Shown: in pieces, positions 42,260 to 51,059 of the stretch | How positions within the stretch are numbered: the stretch's first letter is position 1 | Layout: each line of letters opens with the position of its first letter | From: Candidatus Peribacteria bacterium | Lineage (GTDB): Bacteria > Patescibacteriota > Gracilibacteria > Peribacterales > Peribacteraceae | Assembly (NCBI GenBank): GCA_023038255.1 | Contig: CP082927.1 | Coordinates: 820,146-884,145 of the forward strand | Direction: 5' to 3' | Length of the DNA stretch: 64,000 nucleotides | Program-made: the position numbers and the translations under genes | The notes under the pieces: model-generated | What the model saw: the letters and a program-made list of their open reading frames with translations, nothing else | Told to the model about the DNA's origin: nothing | Databases searched by the model: none

Positions 42260-43138
42260 ATGTCTCACTCTGTCATTTTTTGCGGCACACCGGACTTCGC
42301 AGTTCCCTCTCTGCAGGCACTGCTGAACGATGCTGCGTTTGATGTCACGCTCGTCATCACCCAACCCGATCGTCCGGTCGGCAGAAAACAGATCCTGACT
42401 CCTCCGCCCGTGAAAGAGCTGGCGCTTGAAAAAGGCATTCCGGTGTTCCAGCCGGAGAACATCAACCTCGAATTACAAACCTATCTCGATACAGCAAAGA
42501 TCGCGCGTCCGGATTTTCTGATTGTCGTTGCCTACGGAAAAATCCTGAAACAACCAATCCTCGATCTCCCGAAAGTAGCCCCCATCAATGTCCACGGTTC
42601 CATCCTCCCGCGCTGGAGAGGGGCCTCCCCTGTCGAACATGCCATTTTGAACGGAGACACGGAGACGGGAGTGACGATTCAGATTATGAGCGCAGGCCTC
42701 GACGAAGGTCCGGTTCTTTCGATTGGTACAACGCAGATCGATCCGCGTGAAACAAGCACCAGTCTCCGGGAAAAACTCTGCGTCATCGGTGCGAAACTGC
42801 TTGTCGATACTTTGAAGAAACCTCTCGATCCACAACCCCAACCCGATACCGGCATCACGATCTGCGGCAAGCTCTCGCGCGAAGACGCCCGAGTGAATCC
42901 GGAAACAATGACCGCCGACGAATTGGACCGCTGCGTCCGCGCACTGAATCCATGGCCCAGTGTTCTTGCGACGGTCGATGGACATGAGATTAAAATCCTC
43001 GACGCCGCACTTGAACCGACCGCAGAAAGCATGCCTCTGGCCTGCGCCCATCAGACAACGCTGCATCTGCTTACAATCCAGGAAGCAGGCGGAAAACCGG
43101 TCAAAGCAGCAGATTGGAAGCGGGGTCTACGGAATTGA
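42260..43138 (+). CDS. fmt: Methionyl-tRNA formyltransferase
   Basis: Fmt formylates initiator Met-tRNA. The protein has FCGTPDFAVPSL, the N10-formyl-THF-binding INVHGSILPRWRGASPVEHAI, GVTIQIMSAGLDEGPVL and a C-terminal domain with VRALNPWPS. Length of 292 residues is at the lower end for the family. TACACT lies 7 bp before the ATG. Presence of Fmt and MetG shows bacterial-type initiation. Confidence 0.93.
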   Translation: MSHSVIFCGTPDFAVPSLQALLNDAAFDVTLVITQPDRPVGRKQILTPPPVKELALEKGIPVFQPENINLELQTYLDTAKIARPDFLIVVAYGKILKQPILDLPKVAPINVHGSILPRWRGASPVEHAILNGDTETGVTIQIMSAGLDEGPVLSIGTTQIDPRETSTSLREKLCVIGAKLLVDTLKKPLDPQPQPDTGITICGKLSREDARVNPETMTADELDRCVRALNPWPSVLATVDGHEIKILDAALEPTAESMPLACAHQTTLHLLTIQEAGGKPVKAADWKRGLRN

Positions 43139-43196
43139 CACACAGACAATAAAGATTAGTATTCCATGCTCTCTTGCCCGTAAAGGCATGAGTTTG

Positions 43197-43269
<73 letters not shown>

Positions 43270-43293
43270 ACTTCTGTCCGCAAGGATAGAAAT

Positions 43294-43366
43294 GCACCTA
43301 TAGCTCAATTGGGAGAGCGGCTGACTCTTAATCAGCAGGTTCCCGGTTCGAGACCGGGTAGGTGCA
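43294..43366 (+). tRNA. tRNA-Lys (CTT), no encoded CCA
   Basis: Acceptor GCACCTA/TAGGTGC, anticodon loop CTCTTAA on GCTGA/TCAGC, discriminator A. The CCA tail is not encoded. It follows tRNA-Ala by 24 bp. Confidence 0.93.
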
Positions 43367-43370
43367 CTCA

Positions 43371-43404
43371 CCCGTTGATCTTCATCGATCAACGGGCTTT
43401 TTTT
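43371..43404 (+). terminator. Terminator of the tRNA-Ala/Lys unit
   Basis: CCCGTTGATC and GATCAACGGG pair around TTCATC, then a T run. Confidence 0.93.
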
Positions 43405-43468
43405 GTCATGGTGAGCGGAGCCGAACCAGACAAAAAAACCGAGGCCAAAACCCCGGTCTTCTTATTTC

Positions 43469-43496
43469 TGATCTCAGATCACCGATCTCCGATCTC
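43469..43496 (+). repeat. Heptamer array CGATCTC
   Basis: Units TGATCTC, AGATCAC, CGATCTC, CGATCTC. The array touches the 3' end of the Pur-alpha-like gene. Confidence 0.85.
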
Positions 43497-43497
43497 T

Positions 43498-43824
43498 CTA
43501 TTGTCCAGCCAACTTCGTCTTCATTTCCTGGAATGCAGCAATGAACTGGTCGAGGTCCTCGGAGTCGAACATGATGGTCGTCTTCTGACCGCCGCGGGAC
43601 TTCTCGGAGACCTTGAAGAACTTGCCGTTTCCGGACTGCTTCAGGTCGATATAGAACGTGCGCTGGCGGGCGTGGATTGTGACAGAGTGAATATCATCCG
43701 CAAACGAACGGTTACCGCCGCCAAAGCCACCACCGTGGTGAGGAGCTGCTGCGGGCATCGGCGCTGCCATGGACTGATCGTCCTGGGGCATGCCACCTGT
43801 CAGTTCTGACATAGGATCAAACAT
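43498..43824 (-). CDS. Pur-alpha-like (DUF3276) nucleic-acid-binding protein
   Basis: The protein of 108 residues has a Met/Pro/Gly/His-rich N terminus and the Pur-like core HARQRTFYIDLKQSGNGKFF, KVSEKSRGG and TIMFDSEDLDQFIAAFQEM. Bacterial Pur-alpha proteins bind single-stranded DNA or RNA. The domain is a single repeat, so it may dimerise. Start 43824 (MFDPMSEL) or 43812 (MSELTGG) are both possible; the longer frame to 43941 lacks homology. Confidence 0.8.
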   Translation of the reverse strand: MFDPMSELTGGMPQDDQSMAAPMPAAAPHHGGGFGGGNRSFADDIHSVTIHARQRTFYIDLKQSGNGKFFKVSEKSRGGQKTTIMFDSEDLDQFIAAFQEMKTKLAGQ

Positions 43825-43937
43825 ACAAAAGGTGAGAAAAAAATAATCCGCCCTCCATCTCTTCTTTCGGCAATGTTCTTGCGTCAGTTGGTGTGAGAGC
43901 AGGAACAGACTATCAAAAAACGCTGCAATTGGGAAGA

Positions 43938-44077
43938 ACACAAAACAAGGTCTTATCGTGGAAATGTAATTTGATGGTGCTCAAATTACTGATAAGACCT
44001 GTTGGAGCAGGCGGACGAAAAGAGAAAGAGTGAGATCCCCGTTGCCCTGATGTCTGCTCCTCACCTGGAATCAGGCT
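43938..44077 (-). ncRNA. Candidate structured small RNA
   Basis: The 300-bp gap between the Pur-like gene and metG holds no frame but has a perfect -35/-10 pair (44084-44111) and strong structure. GGAGCAG/CTGCTCC pair at 44054-44060 and 44004-44010. A nested hairpin joins AGGTCTTATC with GATAAGACCT (43948-43957, 43991-44000) and GTAATTTGA with TCAAATTAC inside. The minus-strand product would end in this hairpin plus TGTTTTG. It matches no RNA family I can name. Confidence 0.55.
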
Positions 44078-44083
44078 GCAAAT

Positions 44084-44111
44084 ATCGTAGACTCAAAGAG
44101 AATATTGTCAA
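44084..44111 (-). promoter_or_regulatory. Sigma70-type promoter of the candidate ncRNA
   Basis: TTGACA (44111-44106), a 16-bp spacer and TACGAT (44089-44084) on the minus strand just after the metG stop. Confidence 0.75.
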
Positions 44112-44123
44112 TTAAACTGTACA

Positions 44124-45662
44124 CTATTCTGCAGCCGGCTGTTCAAGCGGCGCAAACAGGATCGACGGTTCCCCTACGGAGGTCCAATCGGTGATTACAC
44201 CCCAGGTCTTCATCTCTTCTGTGAGTGTAAAATTCTTCTCGCGCATTGCGTCTGCATACGGCACACCGAGCTGCTTACTCATGCGGTAGGCGGTGTCTGG
44301 CATAAACGGCAGCAGCATGAGTGCCGTCAGGCGCAGTAATTCAGCAAAGGTGGAGAGCACCGTCACACGCTCCGCTCCTTCCAGTTTCCACGGCTGTGCG
44401 GTGTTAAAGTCAGCGTTCATTGTATCGATTCCCAGCGTCAGACTCTGGATGGCAGCGTGCACATCGTACCGATCCATCGCGTCTTCAAACGTGCTCCAGA
44501 CCATCGCAGTTCTCTGGGCATCTTCGCTGCTCATAGGAATCGTGAGGGCGGCATTCTCTTTGTTGAGCATCACGAGCACACGGTTGAGCATGTTGCCGAG
44601 CTGATTGCGGAGCTTGCTGTCGTACACTTCGTCAATGCGCTTCCAACTGAAATCGCCGTCGTTTCCGACCGGCACTTCGTGGCTCAAATAGAAGCGGAGA
44701 GGATCCGGGTTTCCGTTGAAATGTGCGAGCACTTCTTCCGGCTTCACGACGTTTCCCAGAGACTTACTCATTTTTTGTCCTTCACTGGTGAGGAATCCGT
44801 GGATGAGAAGTTGATCCGGGGTTTTGATGTCTGCAGCCTTCAGCATCGCGGGCCAGATGAGCGCATGAAACCGCGCAATGTCTTTGCCGATGACATGTGT
44901 GACAGTCGCATCATTCCACCATTGCCCCTCAGCGTGATCCGTCAGAAGTCCGATGCCGGAAATATAGTTTGTGAGCGCATCACACCAGACATACATCACC
45001 TGATTGTCATCACCGGGAACAGGAATACCCCACGTCAGGCTCGATTTTGGGCGGGAGAACGACACATCTTCCAGGCCCTGCTCAATGAGCGTCATCGTTT
45101 CATTTTTGCGGCTGTCGGGAATAATTTTATACGTGGAGCCCAAGAGATCTTTCAGCCACTGCGTTTCCTCAGACAGTTTGAAAAACCAGTTCTCCTCCTG
45201 CACCTCCTCCGGCGCACGTTTGTGAATGTCACACACGCCATCAATGAGATCACGCTTGGTGAGGAACCGTTCACAGCCCGAACAATAGAGTCCGGTGTAG
45301 GTGCGCTTCTCGAGCATTCCTTTTTCTGTCAGGCGATTCCACAGAGCGACGACTGTCGGCCAGTGTCTGATCTGATCGGTCGTGCGGACAAAGACATCTG
45401 CAGAAATACCAAGGCGGGCGTAAATATCCTGAAAGAACGGCACATTACGGTCCACGAGCTCACGCGGCGTGAGGTCTTCCTTTTCGGCTGTCTGCTGGAT
45501 CTTGATGCCATGCTCATCGGTTCCGATCTGAAACCGGACCTCATCCCCCTTCAGGCGAAACCAGCGTGCGAGGACGTCGGCGAGTACTTTTTCCAAAACG
45601 TGTCCCATGTGTGGAACGGCGTTCGGATAGTCGATGGCAGTCGTGATGTACCGGCGGGTCAT
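44124..45662 (-). CDS. metG: Methionyl-tRNA synthetase
   Basis: MetRS of 512 residues: AIDYPNAVPHMGHVLEKVLAD (HIGH region), a zinc-type CSGCERFLTKRDLIDGVCDIH, GKDIARFHALIWPAML, GQKMSKSLGNVVKP and an alpha-helical anticodon domain. No C-terminal tRNA-binding domain is fused. TAGAAT lies exactly 6 bp before the ATG, so it is probably leaderless. It precedes the candidate ncRNA and Pur-like gene on the same strand. Confidence 0.95.
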   Translation of the reverse strand: MTRRYITTAIDYPNAVPHMGHVLEKVLADVLARWFRLKGDEVRFQIGTDEHGIKIQQTAEKEDLTPRELVDRNVPFFQDIYARLGISADVFVRTTDQIRHWPTVVALWNRLTEKGMLEKRTYTGLYCSGCERFLTKRDLIDGVCDIHKRAPEEVQEENWFFKLSEETQWLKDLLGSTYKIIPDSRKNETMTLIEQGLEDVSFSRPKSSLTWGIPVPGDDNQVMYVWCDALTNYISGIGLLTDHAEGQWWNDATVTHVIGKDIARFHALIWPAMLKAADIKTPDQLLIHGFLTSEGQKMSKSLGNVVKPEEVLAHFNGNPDPLRFYLSHEVPVGNDGDFSWKRIDEVYDSKLRNQLGNMLNRVLVMLNKENAALTIPMSSEDAQRTAMVWSTFEDAMDRYDVHAAIQSLTLGIDTMNADFNTAQPWKLEGAERVTVLSTFAELLRLTALMLLPFMPDTAYRMSKQLGVPYADAMREKNFTLTEEMKTWGVITDWTSVGEPSILFAPLEQPAAE

Positions 45663-45684
45663 GCCCCGATTCTAGCGAAAAACC

Positions 45685-46074
45685 TTACGACAGGATAATT
45701 CCCAGATAATAGACCGCAAATGACATAATGGCGCTGGTCATCAGGCTCAGAATCACGCCGGCCGCAGCGTACATCATGATCTTTTTGGCCTCGCCGACCT
45801 TGTCCTCACTGCCGTTACTGATGACTATCTGAATACCGGCATATATGACCATACACACGGCAATCACCGATGTGAGCGGGAAAATAAACGCAATGATTGC
45901 GCTCACGAGCGCCTCTATCAGGTTATCGCCACTGGAACTGGCAACACAGGGAATTGCTGCACAAATCTGGTTCCACATCGCCCGGACACCGGCGTTTCCC
46001 GCACCTGCTTCCTCCAGCGTCCTGGCAGATGCAGACGGAATGATGTTGCCGATAATGGTGGCAAGAAGAGACAT
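45685..46074 (-). CDS. T4SS-pilin-like protein
   Basis: The 129-residue protein has a short polar N terminus, two membrane segments (near residues 60-85 and 100-125) and the loop SNGSEDKVGEAKKIMMYA between them. This matches VirB2/TrbC-like pilins. The N-terminal ATIIGNIIPSASARTL stretch may be a signal peptide, with two later cysteines. It is the last of three overlapping pilin-like genes (47145 to 45685). Confidence 0.75.
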   Translation of the reverse strand: MSLLATIIGNIIPSASARTLEEAGAGNAGVRAMWNQICAAIPCVASSSGDNLIEALVSAIIAFIFPLTSVIAVCMVIYAGIQIVISNGSEDKVGEAKKIMMYAAAGVILSLMTSAIMSFAVYYLGIILS

Positions 46075-46691
46075 CAGTTGAGACCGAAGAAGGCAATAAC
46101 AGCATTCACAAGCGCAGCAGACAGGTTTACAAGCACCGCACCCACGAGCGCCCAGGTAAGCATTTTCTTTCCTGTTTCGTACTCGTCAGATTTTCCCTGT
46201 GCGTAGAGCATACGAAGTCCCGCAACAACCAAGATCATGAGGAACAGCGCATTGAGAACGGTACGCATGATCGCCACTGCATTGGCAAGAACCACAAACG
46301 GCAGTTCAGTGCCACCACCAATCTGTCCGTAGTTTTCGGTACCGACAGTGGAGATGATAAACTCCGACAGAATCGACACACAAAAACCGATCAGCGCATA
46401 CGCCATCCCCCATTTGTACTGACTCAGCTTCCCTTCATCACCAAGGCTGATAACCATCTGCACACCTGCCCAAATAATAAAGAGAACCGCGAGACCAGCA
46501 GCCAGACGAAGCATGGTAATAGCAATACCGCTGTCACCGGTTAAAGCACTCATGATGATATTCGCCGCTCCCCCTCCACAGCCAAACTGTTCACTGGAGC
46601 ATGGTGCAGACGGAAGAGTCACCGCATACGCAGGCACCGCCACAAGCAATGACGTGAGCGCCGCGCCGATGACAGAAAAAATGCGTGACAT
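46074..46691 (-). CDS. Tandem T4SS-pilin-like protein
   Basis: About 205 residues with a signal peptide (ending VPAYAV) and four membrane segments. They form two pilin-like units: loop 1 ISLGDEGKLSQYKWGM and loop 2 YAQGKSDEYETGKKML. This looks like a duplication or fusion of two VirB2-like pilins. ATG 46691 is preferred to 46745. It overlaps the next gene by one base and is within a base or two of the upstream one. Confidence 0.75.
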   Translation of the reverse strand: MSRIFSVIGAALTSLLVAVPAYAVTLPSAPCSSEQFGCGGGAANIIMSALTGDSGIAITMLRLAAGLAVLFIIWAGVQMVISLGDEGKLSQYKWGMAYALIGFCVSILSEFIISTVGTENYGQIGGGTELPFVVLANAVAIMRTVLNALFLMILVVAGLRMLYAQGKSDEYETGKKMLTWALVGAVLVNLSAALVNAVIAFFGLN

Positions 46692-46692
46692 G

Positions 46693-47145
46693 TTAGGTGT
46701 AGAAAATGGGATTGAGCGAACGCAGGATGAATCCCGCAAGACCAACCATCAGCATGCCGGCAAGAGCCCACATGATTTTTGATTTTCCGTTTTCACGCAT
46801 ACCGCTGTCGCTTCCGGATAACATAATCTCCACACCACCGATCAGCGCCTGCAACACACCCACACCGGCCGCCACACCCAGCACCCACGGCCAGGACATG
46901 TTGAAGTACGTAAAGAAAATATCGATTCCCGGACTGGCATCCAGCCAGCGGGTCGCATCATCCAGTGGCTGCAACAGAAAGAGTCTGCGGCTGCGAATGA
47001 GAAGCGGTGCATCACTGCTGCTCGCATCTTCCGTCTGTTCTTCCGTAGGAGGATCCTGCGCATACGCCGTCTCCTGATACACCGCAAAAACGACGGTAGA
47101 GAGCAGTGAAAGGGCCAAAGTAAGACGAAGGAGTTTGTTTTGCAT
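46693..47145 (-). CDS. T4SS-pilin-like protein, first of three
   Basis: The 150-residue protein has a signal peptide (ending TAYAQ), an acidic linker (PPTEEQTEDASSS), and two membrane segments around EIMLSGSDSGMRENGKSKIMWA, the pilin-type loop. TATAAT is 10 bp before the ATG. It heads an operon of three related genes; the cognate VirB4-like ATPase is at 39157. Confidence 0.75.
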   Translation of the reverse strand: MQNKLLRLTLALSLLSTVVFAVYQETAYAQDPPTEEQTEDASSSDAPLLIRSRRLFLLQPLDDATRWLDASPGIDIFFTYFNMSWPWVLGVAAGVGVLQALIGGVEIMLSGSDSGMRENGKSKIMWALAGMLMVGLAGFILRSLNPIFYT

Positions 47146-47226
47146 ATATCGAATTATTATAGCAGAAAACGGACGCTAAAGCGAGGTTGCAAATGGGCTT
47201 AAAACTGCGTAGGATGGCCCTACTTT

Positions 47227-47303
47227 GCGGATATAGCTCAATTGGCTAGAGCGACGCCTTGCCATGGCGTAGGTTGCGAGTTCGAGTCTCGTTATCCGCT
47301 CCA
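47227..47303 (+). tRNA. tRNA-Gly (GCC), CCA encoded
   Basis: Acceptor GCGGATA/TATCCGC, anticodon loop TTGCCAT on ACGCC/GGCGT, glycine-type U73, CCA encoded. Confidence 0.95.
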
Positions 47304-47365
47304 CTCTCAAAAAGATCCTTAACACACAAATCCTCAACCCTAACCTTATTCTCGACCTTATTTTC

Positions 47366-47439
47366 GCGGGATTAGTACAGTGGTAGTACGTGAGCTTCCC
47401 AAGCTTAAGATGCGGGTTCGATTCCCGTATCCCGCTCCA
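47366..47439 (+). tRNA. tRNA-Gly (CCC), CCA encoded
   Basis: Acceptor GCGGGAT/ATCCCGC, loop TTCCCAA on TGAGC/GCTTA, U73, CCA encoded. Confidence 0.93.
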
Positions 47440-47479
47440 GCCAAAAGTGGTTCACCATGTGCGAAGGCAGTGAGTCGAA

Positions 47480-47554
47480 TGGTGCCCCCGACAGGAATTG
47501 AACCTGTATTTCCAGCTTCGGAGGCCAGCGGTCTATCCGTTAACCTACGGGGGC
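47480..47554 (-). tRNA. tRNA-Arg (CCG), CCA encoded
   Basis: On the minus strand GCCCCCG pairs with CGGGGGC; the anticodon loop CTCCGAA gives CCG; A73 and CCA are encoded. It lies just before the 3' end of tatD. Confidence 0.9.
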
Positions 47555-47560
47555 AAGCGC

Positions 47561-48328
47561 TTATCCCTTGAGTAAGCCGAAAAACTCTACCGTATTTTGC
47601 GTGGTTACGCGATCCGCTTCTTCCACACTGATGCCTTTTATCTCGGCAACGCACTTCAAGACCTCCGCCACGTACGCAGGTTCATTCCTTTTGCCACGGT
47701 GCGGAACGGGCGCCAGGTACGGCGCATCGGTTTCAATCATGATCTGTTTGAGCGGACAGTTTTTGATGGTCTCGCGGATATCGTGCGAGGCCGGATAGGT
47801 TGCAATGCCTGTAAACGACAGAAAATGTCCAAGCTCCACCGCCCAGGAAATATCGTCCCATTTTTCCGTACAACAATGAATTACCAGCTGCAAAGGCTCC
47901 ACTTCTTCCACAATGGTCCGGATATCGGCAACGGCCTCACGACAGTGCACGACAGCAGGTAACCCGAGTTCACGGGCGATGGTCAGCTGCTCCAGAAACA
48001 CTCCGCGCTGCATGTCCCGCGGCGAAAAATCGTAGTGATAATCGAGCCCGATCTCCCCCACCGCCTTCATCTTTTTTGATGATGCAATCAGCTCTTTGAT
48101 GCGCTCCCCATCTCCCTTTTTCCAGTCCTTCGCATGATGCGGATGCACCCCTGCTGTACAAAAAATGTGCTCGTGTTTCTCGGCAATCTGTAAACATTTC
48201 TCAGCCTCAGAGATGCTATCTGCAATCGTAATCATCCGGGTAATCCCCGCCACCTTCGCCCGTTTCAAGACAGCATCGAGATCGTCCGTAAATTGGGCGT
48301 CCGCTAAATGACAGTGTGAATCAATCAT
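47561..48328 (-). CDS. tatD: TatD-family DNase
   Basis: The 255-residue TIM-barrel metallohydrolase has MIDSHCHLADAQF, GVHPHHA, GEIGLDYHY, HCREAVADI, VIHCCTEKW and the metal-binding ETDAPYL. TatD proteins are 3'-5' exonucleases. The start at 48328 fits TATCCT exactly 6 bp upstream; the frame from 48343 adds non-conserved residues. Divergent from the small gene at 48352. Confidence 0.93.
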   Translation of the reverse strand: MIDSHCHLADAQFTDDLDAVLKRAKVAGITRMITIADSISEAEKCLQIAEKHEHIFCTAGVHPHHAKDWKKGDGERIKELIASSKKMKAVGEIGLDYHYDFSPRDMQRGVFLEQLTIARELGLPAVVHCREAVADIRTIVEEVEPLQLVIHCCTEKWDDISWAVELGHFLSFTGIATYPASHDIRETIKNCPLKQIMIETDAPYLAPVPHRGKRNEPAYVAEVLKCVAEIKGISVEEADRVTTQNTVEFFGLLKG

Positions 48329-48334
48329 GAAAAG

Positions 48335-48344
48335 AGGATACAAT
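48335..48344. promoter_or_regulatory. Overlapping divergent -10 boxes
   Basis: Minus-strand TATCCT (48340-48335) serves tatD with 6 bp to its ATG. Plus-strand TACAAT (48339-48344) serves the gene at 48352 with 7 bp. Only two bases are shared, so both transcripts could be leaderless. Confidence 0.7.
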
Positions 48345-48351
48345 GATGCCT

Positions 48352-48594
48352 ATGGAAAACCAGTCAGAAGCACCGTGGATTGAAAAAGACAGTGTTGGCG
48401 AAGATGTCATATATCGTCACAGAGGAGGAATGACAGAAGTAGACGCACGATATGTCATCACTTGTGCATCAGAAACAGGAATGGATTTTAATGAAAGCCT
48501 GCCAGAGCGAAGCCCAGGTGATATACAGGCAAGGCTCTTTATAGCTATCACACAAGCAAAAGCAGGTGCAGGCAAAATTCTCAGCACACAATAA
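48352..48594 (+). CDS. Small hypothetical protein
   Basis: The 80-residue acidic protein begins MENQSEAPWIEKDSVGEDVI and is soluble, with a helical C-terminal part (GDIQARLFIAITQAKAG). Other in-frame ATGs at 48343 and 48346 overlap the -10 box. No family recognised. Confidence 0.55.
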   Translation: MENQSEAPWIEKDSVGEDVIYRHRGGMTEVDARYVITCASETGMDFNESLPERSPGDIQARLFIAITQAKAGAGKILSTQ

Positions 48595-48597
48595 GAT

Positions 48598-48673
48598 TGG
48601 TGGGTCGAGTGGGATTTGAACCCACGGCCAATGCCTTAAAAGGGCACTGCTCTACCAGCTGAGCTATCGACCC
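48598..48673 (-). tRNA. tRNA-Lys (TTT), CCA encoded
   Basis: Acceptor GGGTCGA/TCGACCC, anticodon loop CTTTTAA on GTGCC/GGCAT, T loop TTCAAAT, A73, CCA encoded. It borders the Mrr-nSTAND3 gene, which begins 128 bp away. Confidence 0.95.
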
Positions 48674-48800
48674 GGAGCCGGTCTACTATAGACATACTAT
48701 TCTGCAACTTCAATGCTCTTCTATGGCATATTTATGCCTGTTTTTGGTATATATTCAGATGCAGGTATCATTACTGAATAGCTCCCTGCTGCTAGTAGCT

Positions 48801-50999
48801 ATGAGTACATATGACTTTCTTCGGCTTTCTCCAGTGGACTTCGAGGAATTAGTACACGATTTGCTGGAAAAGAAGTTAGGGTTACACCTTGAAGCGTTTT
48901 CTGATGGCAAGGATGGCGGCATTGATTTGCGGCATATTGCAAAAACATCATTCAAAAAAACAACTATCATCCAATGTAAACGAACCCAGAAATGGAGTGA
49001 TCTCAGAAGCTCGCTTCTGAAAGAAGTGAAGAAAGTAACAGCACTGAAGCCGGATCGGTACATTGTTATCACATCAGCAACTCTTACCCCCTCAAACAAA
49101 AAGGAAATAGAGAAAATGTTCGAGCCGTACATTACCAATCCCGCCGATATCATTGGAGAAAAAGAAGTAAACCAGCTGCTTCGCGTCCACAAGGACATCC
49201 TTGAGGGGCATTGCAAATTGTGGCTACCAGATGCAACCGTTCTGCAAAAAATTCTCCACAGCAGTACAAAAAATCTTTCAGAATTCACAGAAGAAAAAAT
49301 TGCAAAAGATCTCGAGCTCTATGTGAAAAATGAAAGCTACCAAGAAGCAATGGTTCTACTGAAACAGCACAAATACTGTGTTATTTCGGGCAAACCCGGT
49401 ATTGGTAAAACGACATTGGCACGGATGATCACATATCATTACCTTTCTAAAGGATATGAACTCGTCCACATTTCTGGCGACATAACCGAAGGGCTCACGA
49501 TGTTCAGCGAAGGTAAAAAGCAGGTATTTTATTATGACGATTTTCTGGGTAAAAATTTTTTACACCAGTACCTGACCAAAAACGAAGATGAACGCATTCT
49601 GACGTTTATTGAAAAGATCAAAAAATCCAAGAATAAGCGGCTGATCCTTACAACCCGTGAATATATCTTGAATCAGGCAAAAGACCAATATGAAACACTG
49701 GATCAGCAGAAAGTGGATTTCTCGAAGTGCATTATCGATCTTGAAAGTTACACTAAAATTGAACGTGCACGCATCTTTTACAATCACCTGTTTTTTTCGC
49801 CACTTCCAAAAAAGCTGAAGGAAGATTTATGCAAAAATAAAGGTTATATGCAAATTATCGGGCACAAAAACTATGATCCGCGCATTATTCTGCACTTAAC
49901 CGCACGGACTGACGTCCATAGCGCTGCTGCATTCATAAAAGAAGCAATACAACAACTCAATGATCCGTCTATTATCTGGAGTCATGCATTCGAAAAACAA
50001 ATCACAGAAAGCTCCAAGTCACTGCTTTTTACACTCTATGGATTTCGCAATGGAGAGAAGGCATCGCGTATCGAAAGGGCATGGGAGGCATACGAAACAC
50101 ACACCACTTCCGTGCAACATCGCACGCGCGGATCAAACGATTTTCCCCATGCAATAAAAGAATTGGAGCGTTCGCTCATTACCGTCAATAAAATAGATGA
50201 TGATATTTTTCTCAATTTTTACGACCCTTCTGTTGCCGATTTTCTCCTTGCGCGAATCAAAGAAAAACCGATGTTGATTGCAGATATGATTGAACATGCG
50301 ATCTTTTGGGAGCAAGTGGTAGCTTACGCCAATATCAACTTACACACAGTTGACATTGAATTAGTGAAAGCACGTTTGCATCTTCCGAGTTCTATGAGAA
50401 AAACTCACAGCCAGAAGCTTGATTGGTTTACCGCATTTGCAAATAACAAAGAGGTAGTGCATTTCCTTACAAAAGAGATCGAGGAATTGATTGAAAATAA
50501 GGATATTGATAGCGCTCTCTTTACGCTCCTCGCCAATACACCGCACCTCAATATCGACTATCAACAGACATTCGACCTCTTTGCCGAAACGGTGCAGGAC
50601 ATAGACTCCCTTCGCTCCTTCATGGACGCCATAAATCGCATGACATTGCAGGAACTGATCAAGAGAGAAAATATAGATGTCACTCCACTGGAAGAACGAG
50701 CAAGTGACATTGCGAGCGATCTCTCGCAAATGGGAGACGGCTGTCTACAATTCGACAATGACGACTACTTCATTGGCGACGAAGGAGAGGTGATGGAATA
50801 CATCGACGATATTGCGGAAATTAATACGTACTTCCGACTCAATTTTGATAGCGACATTGATCGTTTACAAGAAGCCGTTGAACGTACTCGTCCGGATTTT
50901 GAGTACGATGATGACTACGAAGGCGGGAGATGGTCATCTGGAGGAGGTGTTGCTTCAGAAGATAAGGAAATAGAACGTATGTTTGATGCAGGATTTTAG
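48801..50999 (+). CDS. Mrr-like nuclease fused to nSTAND3 NTPase (probable antiviral protein)
   Basis: A protein of 732 residues in three parts. Residues 1-130 are a restriction-endonuclease-like domain (DFEELVHDLLEKKLG, DGGIDL, TIIQCKR). Residues about 180-420 are a STAND NTPase with Walker A ISGKPGIGKTTLARM, Walker B FYYDDFLG and LILTTREYILNQAK, the nSTAND3 pattern. The C-terminal 300 residues are helical with an acidic tail and could sense a ligand. Local AT content is higher than in the neighbours, and a tRNA-Lys lies upstream, both signs of transfer. Related fusions act in phage defence; here that is inference. Confidence 0.8.
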   Translation: MSTYDFLRLSPVDFEELVHDLLEKKLGLHLEAFSDGKDGGIDLRHIAKTSFKKTTIIQCKRTQKWSDLRSSLLKEVKKVTALKPDRYIVITSATLTPSNKKEIEKMFEPYITNPADIIGEKEVNQLLRVHKDILEGHCKLWLPDATVLQKILHSSTKNLSEFTEEKIAKDLELYVKNESYQEAMVLLKQHKYCVISGKPGIGKTTLARMITYHYLSKGYELVHISGDITEGLTMFSEGKKQVFYYDDFLGKNFLHQYLTKNEDERILTFIEKIKKSKNKRLILTTREYILNQAKDQYETLDQQKVDFSKCIIDLESYTKIERARIFYNHLFFSPLPKKLKEDLCKNKGYMQIIGHKNYDPRIILHLTARTDVHSAAAFIKEAIQQLNDPSIIWSHAFEKQITESSKSLLFTLYGFRNGEKASRIERAWEAYETHTTSVQHRTRGSNDFPHAIKELERSLITVNKIDDDIFLNFYDPSVADFLLARIKEKPMLIADMIEHAIFWEQVVAYANINLHTVDIELVKARLHLPSSMRKTHSQKLDWFTAFANNKEVVHFLTKEIEELIENKDIDSALFTLLANTPHLNIDYQQTFDLFAETVQDIDSLRSFMDAINRMTLQELIKRENIDVTPLEERASDIASDLSQMGDGCLQFDNDDYFIGDEGEVMEYIDDIAEINTYFRLNFDSDIDRLQEAVERTRPDFEYDDDYEGGRWSSGGGVASEDKEIERMFDAGF

Positions 51000-51059
51000 C
51001 AGCCAAAAAACTCCAAAAAAACTACCCGCTCCCAACAATGCTGGTATCATATCCCTCAT

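Noticed and set aside
43938-44077. Candidate ncRNA as SRP RNA, RNase P RNA or tmRNA
   Set aside because: The GGAAG..AGCA SRP loop, RNase P core motifs and a tmRNA tRNA-like end with an open frame are all missing.
44457-45698. Long + strand frame opposite metG
   Set aside because: It is antisense to clear MetRS motifs (HIGH, KMSKS) and has no family motif.
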